A DNA stretch of 64,000 nucleotides from Actinomadura alba (GCF_014323705.1 NZ_JABVEC010000037.1:1-64000); one strand, 5' to 3'. Shown: positions 1-8,603, counted from the first letter of the stretch. A program made the numbers and translations. The notes: a model not told the origin generated them from the sequence alone.

Positions 1-25
1 CGGCCGGTCTAACCGGTGTGGTCGT

Positions 26-673
26 TCAGCCGGTGACGGGCAGGTCTCCCGGCACCGGGGTCGGCACGGGGGCCTCGCCCTCTGGTGTGCTGACCGGGCC
101 GCACGTCGCTGAGGCGATGCTGATCGTCTGAGACTTGCCGGGCGCGAGCCCCACACTCAGCTCGAGGGCGGTGACCGTGAGGCGTCCGCTGGAGTCGCGG
201 ACCTGCTTGTTCAGGATGACCGAGGCCCCGCCGATCCCGTCGAGCCCGACGGTGAGGGCGGTGTTGGGGGCGGCGTCGGCCTTCAGCGGTCGGCCGCCCA
301 GGACCACCTTGGCCAGGGCGGAGGTGCCGACGCCGTTCTCACACCGTGCGGTGATCAGGTGTGCGCTGAGACCCAGCTTGCCGGAGCGGAGGTCGGCGAC
401 ACTGGCCCGGGCCCGGCCGGGGGCGGCCGTGGTGCTCAGGACCGATGCCTTGAGCAGCGGGTTGGCCGGCAGGTCGACGATGCTCGCCCGCGCCGGCTGT
501 CCTGAGGACGCCACGGCGGGGGTCGGCGGGAGGGACACGAGTCCGCTGGCCGCGATGCCGTAGGCGGAGGACGCCGCACCGGTGCTCGCGTGCGCGGCCG
601 GGGTGCCGACCGCGAGCGGTGCGGCGATCACGGCCGAGACCGCCGCGACCTTGGTCAACTGTGTCAGACGCAT
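26..673 (-). CDS. secreted choice-of-anchor-P-like protein ending in LPVTG
   Basis: A 215-residue exported protein of unknown function. I start it at the ATG preceded by GGAGATAACC; the frame is open 19 codons further but that extension is low-complexity and has no better ribosome site. Residues 1-30 form a signal peptide (MRLTQLTKVAAV, hydrophobic core, AHA-S cleavage site). The mature part begins with a SSAYGIAASG/PPTP segment that resembles the actinobacterial choice-of-anchor P family, an assignment from memory. The last five residues are LPVTG directly before the stop, with no membrane segment or basic tail, so it is not a normal sortase substrate. It lies downstream of an L,D-transpeptidase gene on the same strand. 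Confidence 0.75.
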   Translation of the reverse strand: MRLTQLTKVAAVSAVIAAPLAVGTPAAHASTGAASSAYGIAASGLVSLPPTPAVASSGQPARASIVDLPANPLLKASVLSTTAAPGRARASVADLRSGKLGLSAHLITARCENGVGTSALAKVVLGGRPLKADAAPNTALTVGLDGIGGASVILNKQVRDSSGRLTVTALELSVGLAPGKSQTISIASATCGPVSTPEGEAPVPTPVPGDLPVTG

Positions 674-738
674 GGTTATCTCCTCGGGGGGTTCTCTTCT
701 TGTGGTGGTGCTTTTTCGGGTGGTGCTCATGGGGTGGG

Positions 739-796
739 GCTCTTCGACGGTGCTGCTCTTCAGGGGTGCTCTTCGGGGGGTGGCTCTTCGGGGGGT
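739..796. repeat. four imperfect GCTCTTC-type repeats in the leader of the secreted protein
   Basis: Four copies of a GCTCTTCGGGGGGT-like unit begin at 739, 755, 768 and 783, spaced 13-16 bases. They lie between the L,D-transpeptidase stop and the start of the next minus-strand gene. No function is evident; they may affect leader RNA structure. Confidence 0.5.
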
Positions 797-838
797 CGCG
801 CGTGAGCCGCCCGCCTCGGGCGCCGTGCTGCCGAGCGG

Positions 839-1693
839 CTAGTCCGTGATGAGGACGGGCGTGCCGAGCGGTACGCGGGAGAGCCGCTTGAGCGCGTCCG
901 GCGGTACCCGTACACAGCCGTGGGTGACCGCCCGGCCGAACACCGAGCTCGTCGGCCAGCCATGGAACGCCACCGTGCCAGGGCCGCCGCCGAAGGTGTC
1001 GAGCGTCGCGGAGTGCGCGCCGACGGGGAGGATGAGCGGGCTGGGGGTCTTCTTGGCGGGCGCCAGTGAGGCGAGCATGAACGTCCGCCCGGTGGGGGTG
1101 GGCGTCTTGGCCGCGCCCACCGCCACGCTCCACGTCCCGGCCGTACGGCCGGCGTCGAGGAGCGTGAGCCGCCGTGCGCTCAGATCGACCTTGACCACGT
1201 GCGAGCTGCGCGCCGTCTGCAGCCCGCCGCCCGAGGGGATCCACCCGGTGGCCCGGTTGGGCCGGCTGGGCAGCAGCACCCGCAGCCATCCCGCCTTGGT
1301 CTCCACCACCGGTACCCAGGTGGGGCCGCCCAGTTGCGTGACGGGCAGTGTCGCGACGGGCGGCCCGCCAGGGCTCGCCGACACGGAAACCGCGGCCGTC
1401 GGATGGACGACGGTCCCGTCGCTGTCGGCGAACGGAGCCGGGTCCTGGGGAATGCCCTTGATGTCGGTGTAGGTCGTCGCCTGCGGCAACTTCGCGGTGG
1501 CGGCCGGGGCCGCCGGGGCCGCCGCCCCGCCCTGCGGCGACCGTTTCCCTTCATCGTCCCCTCCGCAGCCCGCCGCCAGGAGCACGACGGACGCCACCGC
1601 CGCGGTGGCCGCGACGGCACGGCGTGAGGCGCCGGCGGAAGGAGGCGCCGGCGTCTCACCGCCTGGAGGTGTGCGTTTGAAAATATTGCTCAC
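839..1693 (-). CDS. L,D-transpeptidase (YkuD) lipoprotein
   Basis: Predicted cell-wall enzyme forming 3-3 peptide cross-links outside the membrane, 284 aa. I use the GTG start behind TTGGAGC; the longer open frame lacks a good site. A basic N-terminus and hydrophobic stretch end in the lipobox LLAAGC, so the protein should be a lipid-anchored lipoprotein, followed by an Ala/Pro linker. A middle SH3-like region precedes the C-terminal YkuD domain, which carries the catalytic pattern HGWPTSS then THGCVRVP: the histidine and nucleophilic cysteine of the family. The extracellular location agrees with the family role. The substrate peptide cannot be told from sequence. Confidence 0.9.
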   Translation of the reverse strand: MSNIFKRTPPGGETPAPPSAGASRRAVAATAAVASVVLLAAGCGGDDEGKRSPQGGAAAPAAPAATAKLPQATTYTDIKGIPQDPAPFADSDGTVVHPTAAVSVSASPGGPPVATLPVTQLGGPTWVPVVETKAGWLRVLLPSRPNRATGWIPSGGGLQTARSSHVVKVDLSARRLTLLDAGRTAGTWSVAVGAAKTPTPTGRTFMLASLAPAKKTPSPLILPVGAHSATLDTFGGGPGTVAFHGWPTSSVFGRAVTHGCVRVPPDALKRLSRVPLGTPVLITD

Positions 1694-2006
1694 GAAAGCT
1701 CCAAGAGATCGTGAATTCGGGTGAAGCGCGGGAAGTCCGCCGGCCGGGAACAGTCCCACCGTGAGGAATGAAGCGGCACGGGTTAAATCGCCGATGAAAT
1801 CGGTCCTTGTCACGCAGCTCGCCTCTTCCCGTTGGGCCTTCTCCGTACCGTCCATACGCATGGGCCCCGGCATGGGTTGCACGGCATTCGGAAGATTCTT
1901 GTACCGGGCCTGGTCATCGCGGCCCGGCGATCATCGGGTCCCGGTTGCGTCCTACGGTCAGGGGTAGTGAAATGACCGAAATGCCGATTTGGAAGGACCT
2001 GCTGCG

Positions 2007-2516
2007 ATGTCCGAAAAGCAAAATGACGTGATCGAGGTCCTTACTCGCGATCATCGCCGGCTCGAGGCGTTGCTCAGTGAGCTGACCTCCACGTCCGAAC
2101 CGCAGGAACGGCGGCGGCTGGCGGACGAGCTGACGGTCGAGGTCTTACGCCACTCCGTCATAGAGGAAAGACATCTTTACCCTGAGGTGCGGCGGCGGGT
2201 TCCGGGTGGGACTGAGATCGCGGACAAGGTGATCATCGACCAAACCGAGGTCGACAAGCACTTGCACCGGCTCGCGACGGCGGACCTGTCAGGTGCGGAC
2301 TTCGAACCCCTCGTGACCAGTTTGATGGAAGACCTGGACGCGCACATCCGCGACGAGGAGAACTACCTGTTCCCCTCGCTCACCGATCACTTCGAGTCCG
2401 ACGACCTGGTCCGGCTCGGCGAGCGGATCGAGTCCGCCAAGCGGGAGGCCCCCGGTGAGGGGCTGACGGATCGGGTGCGTGACCACCTCGGCCGCGACGG
2501 ACCCGGCCGCGACTGA
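2007..2516 (+). CDS. hemerythrin HHE domain protein
   Basis: A 169-residue cytosolic helical protein with the di-iron hemerythrin HHE pattern: DHRRLE near the N-terminus, HSVIEERHLYP, DKHLHRL and DAHIRDEENYLFP, giving the histidine and carboxylate ligands of a non-haem di-iron site. Family members bind oxygen, NO or iron, or serve in stress responses. The ATG start sits 9 bases after GGAAGGA; a TTG six codons upstream is in frame but less likely. It stands alone, between divergent and unrelated genes, so context adds nothing about its ligand. Confidence 0.88.
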   Translation: MSEKQNDVIEVLTRDHRRLEALLSELTSTSEPQERRRLADELTVEVLRHSVIEERHLYPEVRRRVPGGTEIADKVIIDQTEVDKHLHRLATADLSGADFEPLVTSLMEDLDAHIRDEENYLFPSLTDHFESDDLVRLGERIESAKREAPGEGLTDRVRDHLGRDGPGRD

Positions 2517-2563
2517 CACCGCCGCGACCGACCTCTCATCAACGGTCGCTAGCTTTGCCCGCC

Positions 2564-3280
2564 ATGACCAACGGACCAGGGACCCCTGAGGCAGTGGCTC
2601 TCTCGCGGGGCGTGCTGCCGGCCGCTGCCGGCGCCACCGCGTGCCTCATCGTCGTGGATTTCGCGATCAGGAGCTATCACGAGTACGTCGAGCCGGTACC
2701 GGCCCTGAGGGCGATCTTCAACGTCGGCGCCGAGAACAACCTGGCGGCGTGGTGGAACAGCACGTTGCTGCTCACGGTGGCGGGCATGGCGATCGTCGCC
2801 ACAGTGCTCACCGGGCGGACGGCCCGGCCGGGCCGGTGGTCGTGGCTGGCATTGGCCGTGGTCGCGGCGTGGCTGAGCCTCGACGAGTCGATACAGGTGC
2901 ACGAGCGTCTCGCCGGGCCCGGGCAGGAATGGGCACGCGGCCTGGGCGTGTCCCTGCCGACGTACGCCTGGGTGCTGCCAGGGGCGGTCATGGCGCTGGC
3001 CGGGGCGGTGTGCGCCGTCCTGTGGGCCCGTCGCTTCCCGCGTGACGTGCGATTCGGCCTTCTGGGCGCCCTGGCGATCTACCTCACCGGCGCGCTCGTC
3101 GTCGAGGCCTTCAACGGCTGGGCGCGCAGGCAGGGGGCGAACGCGGTCTACGCGTTCGGCACGAGCCTCGAGGAGGCGATGGAGATGGGGGCGTGCCTGC
3201 TGGCCGTCGCGGTACTCGCCCGCCTCGTGATCCACACCCGCGACCCCGGCTCGAACCGCATCGTGGTTCGCCTGCGCTGA
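2564..3280 (+). CDS. multi-pass membrane protein with SLDES motif
   Basis: Unrecognised 238-aa integral membrane protein. About six hydrophobic segments are visible, starting near residue 18. Between them lies SLDESIQVHERL, an acidic/His motif seen in an uncharacterised family of polytopic membrane proteins (I recall the pattern FLSLDE-HE but not a family name). A second polar cluster EEAMEMG lies in the last membrane segment. The ATG is chosen over a TTG three codons upstream. It follows the hemerythrin gene by 47 bases on the same strand and might be cotranscribed. Confidence 0.75.
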   Translation: MTNGPGTPEAVALSRGVLPAAAGATACLIVVDFAIRSYHEYVEPVPALRAIFNVGAENNLAAWWNSTLLLTVAGMAIVATVLTGRTARPGRWSWLALAVVAAWLSLDESIQVHERLAGPGQEWARGLGVSLPTYAWVLPGAVMALAGAVCAVLWARRFPRDVRFGLLGALAIYLTGALVVEAFNGWARRQGANAVYAFGTSLEEAMEMGACLLAVAVLARLVIHTRDPGSNRIVVRLR

Positions 3281-3393
3281 CGGCTCGGGCCCCATGTGCG
3301 GGCCTTTGCGGGCGTTCTCCGGTGAGGAGCGGATGAGAGGGTTCTCATCGTGGCCTTACCGGCGGCTCATCCGCGACGGAGAGGTTGGGACGG

Positions 3394-3738
3394 GTGAACG
3401 TACAGTGGATCGCGACCGTCGCCTCGATCGGGGCACTGGGCGGGCTGTTCCTCGGGGTCGGGTTGCCGGTGTTGCAGCAGCCGGAAGCGGTCGCGCCGAT
3501 CAACGTGGTGGTCCCGGTGGCCGGGGATCCGCCGGCCCCCCGCGTACGCGCCGACGACACTGACGATGACGCCGATGACGGTGGCGGGCGAGTCTCCACG
3601 GGCACGGCCGAGCAGGATGACGATCGCGATGATCGACCGCGAAGGGGTCCGGTGAGCGGTGACGGAGACGACGGCGCCGCTGACGACGGTGATGACGACG
3701 GCGGGGACGACGACGGACCCGACGACGGGGACGACTGA
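3394..3738 (+). CDS. small Asp-rich membrane-anchored protein overlapping the sensor kinase gene
   Basis: 114 aa, starting at a GTG with ACGGAGAGG upstream. Residues 1-30 form one hydrophobic segment (WIATVASIGALGGLFLGVGL) that could be a signal anchor. The rest is low-complexity acid, mainly Asp and Gly, from about residue 55 to the stop. Its last 80 bases overlap, in a different frame, the start of the following histidine kinase gene, which suggests translational coupling. Acidic tails of this type can bind divalent cations, but that is inference. A second Asp-rich protein is encoded about 3 kb downstream at 6695-7294. The GAC repeat makes several frames open, so confidence is moderate. Confidence 0.6.
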   Translation: MNVQWIATVASIGALGGLFLGVGLPVLQQPEAVAPINVVVPVAGDPPAPRVRADDTDDDADDGGGRVSTGTAEQDDDRDDRPRRGPVSGDGDDGAADDGDDDGGDDDGPDDGDD

Positions 3739-5152
3739 CCGCCCGCCGCCACGCCGCCGGTTGCTGGGGCTGCGGCTCAGGTTGCTGGGCTGGGCGATCG
3801 TCCTGCTGACGCTGGCGACGCTGACCTCGCTCGTGGTCGTACGGCAGGTACTGGTCAACCAGCTGGAGAACCGGGTGACCGCGGATCTGCGTCAGGAGAC
3901 CGGCGACTTCCGCCGGGTCGTCTACGAGGAGAACCCGGCGACCGGCCGTCCGTACGGGGAGAACCTCCGCACGGCGGTCGACCGGTACCTCGACCGGAAC
4001 GCGCCGCACGACGGCGAGGCGGTGTTCACGTTCGTCGGCGGGCGGTTCTACAACGGCACCGAGGGCCCACCGGCCGACCTCGCGGCACGGGCCGATCTGA
4101 CCCGCCAGTGGACCCGCTCGACCCGGTCGCGCTATGGCGAGGTCGTGGACGCCTCCGCCGGGCCCGCGCGCTGGCTCGTGGTGCCCATCGTCGTCAACGG
4201 GCAGGTCCGGGGGCACTTCGTCGTCGCGCAGTTCACCGGGGCCTCCCGCGAGGCCATCGACTCGGCCGTACGGCTCATGGCGGTGGCCTGCCTGCTTGTG
4301 CTGGTGCTCGCGGCGGGGGGCGGCTACGCCTCGATGGGGCGTGCTCTGCGCCCGCTGCGCACGGTCACCGAGACGGCCCGGGAGATCGAGGAGACCGACC
4401 TGTCCGGGCGGATCGAGGTCGACGGCGCCGACGAGGTCGCCGATCTGGCGCGCACGTTCAACGGCATGCTCGACCGCCTGGAACGGGCCTTCGACGTACA
4501 ACGGGCGTTCGTCAGCGACGCCGGGCACGAGCTGCGCACGCCGATCACGGTCGTCCGGGGGCACCTGGAACTGATGGGCGATGACCCGCAGGAGCGGCGC
4601 GACACCATCGCGCTGGTGACCGACGAACTGGACAGGATGAACCGCATGGTCGACGACCTCCTCGTCCTGGCGAAAGCGGAGCAGCCGGACTTCCTCCACG
4701 TCCAGGACGTGGTCGTGGCGGACCTCGTCCGCGATGTCTTCGCCAAGGCCTCGGCCCTCGGCGACCGTGACTGGCGTCTCGGCCCACTGGCCGACGCGAC
4801 GCTCCCGGCGGACCGGCAGCGGCTCACCCAGGCGCTGATGCAGCTGACGCAGAACGCGGTGCAGTACACCGGGCCGGCCGACAGCATCGAGCTGTCCGCC
4901 GAGGCCTCCGGCGACCAGGTGCTCTTCACCGTTCAGGACTCCGGGAGCGGCATCGAGTTCGCCGAACAGGAGAGGATCTTCGAGCGGTTCGCGCGGGGTG
5001 ACGCGGGCCGCGCCCGGTCCGAGGGCGCCGGTCTGGGGCTGGCGATCGTACGGGCGATCGCGGAGGCGCACCGCGGCACGATCGCCGTGGAAAGCGCCCC
5101 GGGAGTCGGCTCGGCCTTCACACTGGCCATCCCTCGAGAGGTCGTGCGGTGA
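3659..5152 (+). CDS. two-component sensor histidine kinase
   Basis: 497 aa. A Thr-rich cytosolic start is followed by a membrane segment (about residues 38-60), an extracellular sensor region of about 140 residues, a second membrane segment, a HAMP linker, then the kinase core: H box DAGHELRTPIT with the phospho-accepting His, N box LTQNAVQYT, G1 DSGSGI, F box ERF and G2 GAGLGLAIV. It autophosphorylates and passes phosphate to the regulator encoded directly behind it (stop and start overlap in GTGA). The GTG start lies inside the preceding Asp-rich gene; no ATG is available before the first membrane segment, so the true N-terminus is a little uncertain. The signal is unknown. Confidence 0.9.
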   Translation: MTETTAPLTTVMTTAGTTTDPTTGTTDRPPPRRRLLGLRLRLLGWAIVLLTLATLTSLVVVRQVLVNQLENRVTADLRQETGDFRRVVYEENPATGRPYGENLRTAVDRYLDRNAPHDGEAVFTFVGGRFYNGTEGPPADLAARADLTRQWTRSTRSRYGEVVDASAGPARWLVVPIVVNGQVRGHFVVAQFTGASREAIDSAVRLMAVACLLVLVLAAGGGYASMGRALRPLRTVTETAREIEETDLSGRIEVDGADEVADLARTFNGMLDRLERAFDVQRAFVSDAGHELRTPITVVRGHLELMGDDPQERRDTIALVTDELDRMNRMVDDLLVLAKAEQPDFLHVQDVVVADLVRDVFAKASALGDRDWRLGPLADATLPADRQRLTQALMQLTQNAVQYTGPADSIELSAEASGDQVLFTVQDSGSGIEFAEQERIFERFARGDAGRARSEGAGLGLAIVRAIAEAHRGTIAVESAPGVGSAFTLAIPREVVR

Positions 5153-5808
5153 ACCGGGTGCTGATCGCCGAGGACGAGCCGCGCATCGCCTCGTTCCTGG
5201 AGAAGGGCCTGCGGGCGGCCGGCTACTCCACGACCGTGATCGACAACGGCGTGGACGTCGTGGCCTATGCCCGCGACGACGACTTCGACCTGCTCATCCT
5301 CGATCTCGGGCTGCCCGGTCAGGACGGCCTCGCCGGGCTGGGGCAGGTCCGGTCGCGCGGCGAGCGGTTGCCGGTGATCGTGCTCACCGCGCGGGACGGG
5401 GTCGCCGACCGTGTCGCCGGCCTCGATCTCGGTGCCGACGACTACGTCACCAAGCCGTTCAGCTTCGAGGAACTGCTCGCCCGGGTACGGGCCAGGCTGC
5501 GCGACCGGGGAGCGCCGGCGTCGACCGTGCTGGAGGCCGGAGCGGTCCGGCTCGACCTCGTGGCGCGCCGCGCGACCGTGGCTGGCCAGGAGGCCGAACT
5601 GACCGCACGTGAGTTCCTGCTCGCCGAGACGTTCCTGCGGCACCCGGGCCAGGTGCTCAGCCGGGAGCAGATACTCGACCGGGTCTGGGGCGTCAGCCAC
5701 GATCCCGGTTCGAACGTCGTGGACGTCTACATCGGCTATCTGCGGCGGAAGCTGGGCGCCGATGTGATCCAGACCGTCCGCGGCATGGGCTACCGACTTC
5801 GCGCCTGA
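5149..5808 (+). CDS. OmpR/PhoB-type response regulator
   Basis: 219-aa DNA-binding regulator partnered with the kinase just upstream, whose stop overlaps this GTG start. The receiver domain has the acidic pair AEDEP at residues 7-11, phospho-acceptor D52 in LILDLGLPG, the TAR switch residue and the lysine in VTKPF. The C-terminal winged-helix domain carries LTAREFLLAE and the typical ending with VVDVYIGYLRRK and QTVRGMGYRLR. Targets cannot be read from the sequence; the convergently transcribed sortase locus is next but has its own upstream region. Confidence 0.93.
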   Translation: MNRVLIAEDEPRIASFLEKGLRAAGYSTTVIDNGVDVVAYARDDDFDLLILDLGLPGQDGLAGLGQVRSRGERLPVIVLTARDGVADRVAGLDLGADDYVTKPFSFEELLARVRARLRDRGAPASTVLEAGAVRLDLVARRATVAGQEAELTAREFLLAETFLRHPGQVLSREQILDRVWGVSHDPGSNVVDVYIGYLRRKLGADVIQTVRGMGYRLRA

Positions 5809-5809
5809 C

Positions 5810-5965
5810 CGGGCGGGGCACTCGGGCGGGCAGGGCGCTCGAGGCGTCGACGGACCGCGAATAAATGCATGATCACGGCGGAGAAACTCCGGCCGTGATC
5901 ATGCATTTATTCGTGGAAGAACGGTCCGGCAACACGCGGGCGGGGCACTCGGGCGGGCAGGGCGC
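5810..5965. repeat. 29-bp perfect direct repeats flanking the hairpin
   Basis: Positions 5810-5838 and 5937-5965 are identical over 29 bases (GC-rich, containing CACTCGGGCGGGCAGGG). They enclose the AT-rich hairpin at 5859-5912 like target-site or recombination scars. No coding sequence lies between them. Confidence 0.7.
5859..5912. terminator. 25-bp-stem bidirectional hairpin between convergent genes
   Basis: Arms 5859-5879 and 5892-5912 are perfect 21-base reverse complements. Inside them GGAG/CTCC extends the stem by four pairs around an AAA loop, with one bulged G at 5891. It sits between the response regulator stop (5808) and the sortase stop (6012), which are convergent, so a two-way transcription terminator is the natural reading. 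The AT-rich outer arms contrast with the GC-rich surroundings. Confidence 0.75.
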
Positions 5966-6011
5966 CGGAAGAACCGGGCGTCCTGCCCGCTGAGGCGTCG
6001 CCACGTCGCGA

Positions 6012-6692
6012 TCAGCGCTCGACGGCGTAGACGACGATGTTGTCGCGGTAGCTGCCGCGGCCGCGGTCGAACGCGCCGCCGCAGGTGACGAGCCGGAGCT
6101 CCGGGCCCGGCGTGGCCCGATAGACCCCGGCGGGCACCCCGGTCTTCCGGTAGCGGGCGATCCGGGTCACCGAGAACCGGGCGGTGCTGCCGTCCACCCG
6201 GTCGACGTCGACCCGGTCGCCCCGGCGCAGATCGCGAAGACGGAAGAAGACCGCCGGGCCGCTGCGTGAGTCGACGTGCCCGGCGATGACGGCGGTGCCG
6301 TTCTCGCCGGGCTCCGGCCCCGCCTCGTTCCAGCCGGCCACGTCGAACGCCTTCGGCGCGACGAGCCTCCCGGATCGGTCGATCGGCAGCGAGATGATCC
6401 GCGCCGACACGCCGATCGCCGGGATGCGGACCCGTTCCGGGGCCGCGGCGTCCCGGCCGGACGCAGACGGCCGCACGGGCTTCGAGGAGGCCGGCGCCGC
6501 CGTTCCGCCCGGTGATCCCGGCGACTCTCGAGACGCGGGGCCTGCCGAGGACGCCGGTGTCTCCGGAGCCGCCGGGGGCCCGGACGCCGCCGGGACCCCG
6601 TCGCCCGTACAAGCACTGAGCGCGGCGACCGCCATGGCGGCCGCGAGGATCATGATCTCGCGACCGCCATGGTTTCGAGCCGATGTGACCAC
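6012..6692 (-). CDS. class F sortase
   Basis: 226-aa extracytoplasmic cysteine transpeptidase that would attach a surface protein to the wall. A short basic N-terminus and hydrophobic segment end in LSAC, possibly a lipobox, followed by a Pro/Ser/Ala-rich linker. The catalytic domain has the sortase triad: His139 in VIAGHVDSRSG, Cys204 in LVTCGGAFD and Arg216 in SYRDNIVVYA. The YRDNIVVYA ending is typical of class E/F enzymes of actinobacteria. The GTG start lies 2 bases after the stop of the upstream Asp-rich gene, which suggests one transcript and an enzyme-substrate pair. An internal ATG 13 codons in is the alternative start. Confidence 0.88.
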   Translation of the reverse strand: MVTSARNHGGREIMILAAAMAVAALSACTGDGVPAASGPPAAPETPASSAGPASRESPGSPGGTAAPASSKPVRPSASGRDAAAPERVRIPAIGVSARIISLPIDRSGRLVAPKAFDVAGWNEAGPEPGENGTAVIAGHVDSRSGPAVFFRLRDLRRGDRVDVDRVDGSTARFSVTRIARYRKTGVPAGVYRATPGPELRLVTCGGAFDRGRGSYRDNIVVYAVER

Positions 6693-6694
6693 GG

Positions 6695-7294
6695 TCAGCT
6701 CGCCATGCCGCGCCGTCGCAGCCACAGGAGCACGCCACCGCCGGTCAGCAGCGACCCGCCGATGAGCGCGCTGATCGACAGCGCGGTCAGCTCGCCATCG
6801 GAACCGGTGCCCGCCGTGCCGCCGAGGCCGGTGTCGACGCCGCCACGCGGCTGCTCGTCGTCGTCATCGTCCAGGGCACCGCCGAGGCCGGTGTCGACGC
6901 CACCGCGCGGCTGCCGGTCGTCGTCGTCATCGTCGTCGGAGGCGGGCTTGGCGCCACCGCCGTTGCCGTCGTCGTCGCGCCCGCCGTCGTCTCCGCCGGC
7001 GCCGTCGTCGTCGCGGCCGTCGTCGTCACCGTCGTCATCGCCGGCGCCGGCGCCGCCGCCGTCGTCGTCTCCGCCGTCGTCGTCATCAGCTCCGTCGTCA
7101 CCTCCGTCATCACCGTCGTCGTCACCTCCGTCGTCGTCGGGGTCGTCGTCGCCGTCGTCGTCATCGTCGGCGAGCGCGACGGCCGACACGCCGGGCCCGC
7201 CCAGGCCGGTCGTGGTCGTGACCGCGGCGACGGCCGCCGACAGGCCGAAGCCCAGAGCCAGCACCAGCAGGAACCGCTGGAGCACTGCCACCAT
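6695..7294 (-). CDS. Asp-rich surface protein, likely sortase F substrate
   Basis: 199 aa, start ATG five bases after GGGAGG. Layout: signal peptide (residues 1-42, ending ALA), about 75 residues of almost pure Asp/Gly, two copies of the motif QPRGGVDTGLGG separated by a short acidic spacer, then a membrane-spanning segment and the basic end LWLRRRGMAS. The membrane segment and arginines at the C-terminus are the layout of a cell-wall sorting signal, though LPXTG is absent; I infer that GGVDTG serves as the recognition motif for the adjacent class F sortase. The polyacidic region could bind Ca or Mg, or act as an anionic stalk. The duplicated motif comes from a recent tandem duplication of roughly 60 bases. 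Confidence 0.8.
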   Translation of the reverse strand: MVAVLQRFLLVLALGFGLSAAVAAVTTTTGLGGPGVSAVALADDDDDGDDDPDDDGGDDDGDDGGDDGADDDDGGDDDGGGAGAGDDDGDDDGRDDDGAGGDDGGRDDDGNGGGAKPASDDDDDDDRQPRGGVDTGLGGALDDDDDEQPRGGVDTGLGGTAGTGSDGELTALSISALIGGSLLTGGGVLLWLRRRGMAS

Positions 7295-7467
7295 GCCAAC
7301 CTCCCGAGGAGAGGGCCGCGGCGTCTCCGCGGCCTCGCTGCCTAGGCTGGAGAGCGCAGATGGGCCTGGCGTGAGGTGACGGTGAGACGGTCCTCATGCG
7401 GGCTTCCCGACGCGACGAGTGCCGGGCGATCGAGGTGTAACCCGCGCATGGTGGGCACAACTGAGCT

Positions 7468-8580
7468 GTGGAAATGCGAAGTTTCGGGGTGGAAGAGGAA
7501 CTACTACTCGTAGATCCGGACACTGGAATTCCTTGCGCGGTCGCGGGCGGGGTCATCGACTTCGCCCAGAACCTTGGGGAGGACCGCGACGACGGTCACG
7601 GTGCCGAAGCGCTCGAAGCGGAGTTTCAGCGAGAGCAGCTCGAGACCATCACCCGGCCGAGCCGCTCCCTGGACGAACTCGCCGGGCGCATCCGCGACGC
7701 GCGGCGGGCCGCATCCGAAGCGGCGCAAGGGGTTGGGGCCGAGATCGCGGCGCTGGCCACCTCGCCGGTGGCGGTCCGGCCGTCCGTCACTCCGTCCTCC
7801 CGGTATCTGCGGATGGCCCGCGCGTACGGCCAGACGGCCGACGAGCAGCTCACCTGCGGGTGCCATGTGCATGTGAACGTGGAGTCGCCGGACGAGGGAG
7901 TCGGGGTGCTCAACCGCATCCGGCCGTGGTTGCCGTCGTTGCTGGCCCTGACCGCGAATTCCCCGTTCTGGCAGGATCGCGACACCCGGTACGCCAGCTT
8001 CCGGCAGCAGCTGTGGGACCGGTGGCCCTCGGCGGGCCCGACGGGGCTGTTCGATTCGATCAAGGCCTACCGGGACACCGTCGACGCCATGCTGAGGTCG
8101 GGCGGTCTGCTGGACGAAGGAATGGTCTACTTCGACGCCCGGCTCTCCCGGCACTATCCGACGGTGGAGATCAGGGTCGCGGACGTGTGCCTGGTCGCCG
8201 ACGACACCGTCCTGCTGGCGGCGCTGGCCAGGGCACTGGTGGAGACGGCGGCCGCCGCCTGGTGCCAGGGTGAGCCGCCGGATCCCGTACGCACCGAGGT
8301 GCTCAGGCTCGCCATGTGGCGGGCCGGTCGCTCGGGGCTGCGGGGCGAGCTGGTGCATCCGGTCGGCCACCGGCCGGCTCCAGCGGCCGACGTGCTGCGC
8401 GCCCTCGTGGAACATGTCACGCCGGCGTTGGAGCGGAGCGGAGATCTTGACACCGTGCGGGAACTGCTCCGTGGGCCGCTGCGCCGCGGAACCGGCGCCG
8501 ACCTGCAGCGCGCCGTCCACGAACGTACGGGCGACCTGGCGATGGTGGTGCGGTCGGCCGTCTCTCGGACCCTGACCTGA
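7468..8580 (+). CDS. YbdK-type carboxylate-amine ligase (glutamate-cysteine ligase 2 family)
   Basis: 370 aa. The N-terminus FGVEEELLLVDP is the hallmark of the GCS2/YbdK family, which makes an amide bond between glutamate and an amine using ATP; in actinomycetes many copies exist and few have a known amine partner. Other family landmarks are the CGCHVHV segment around residue 130 and RTEVLRLAMWRAGR near residue 270. The start GTG precedes EMRSFGVEEE. It stands alone, facing the phosphatase gene on the other strand. Confidence 0.85.
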   Translation: MEMRSFGVEEELLLVDPDTGIPCAVAGGVIDFAQNLGEDRDDGHGAEALEAEFQREQLETITRPSRSLDELAGRIRDARRAASEAAQGVGAEIAALATSPVAVRPSVTPSSRYLRMARAYGQTADEQLTCGCHVHVNVESPDEGVGVLNRIRPWLPSLLALTANSPFWQDRDTRYASFRQQLWDRWPSAGPTGLFDSIKAYRDTVDAMLRSGGLLDEGMVYFDARLSRHYPTVEIRVADVCLVADDTVLLAALARALVETAAAAWCQGEPPDPVRTEVLRLAMWRAGRSGLRGELVHPVGHRPAPAADVLRALVEHVTPALERSGDLDTVRELLRGPLRRGTGADLQRAVHERTGDLAMVVRSAVSRTLT

Positions 8581-8595
8581 CCTGACCTGACCTGA
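8571..8595. repeat. five tandem CCTGA units across a stop codon
   Basis: CCTGA is repeated five times without error. The array contains the stop codon of the ligase gene (8578-8580), so slippage within it would not change the protein. It lies in the short gap between two convergent genes. Confidence 0.7.
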
Positions 8596-8603
8596 CGAGC
8601 GTC

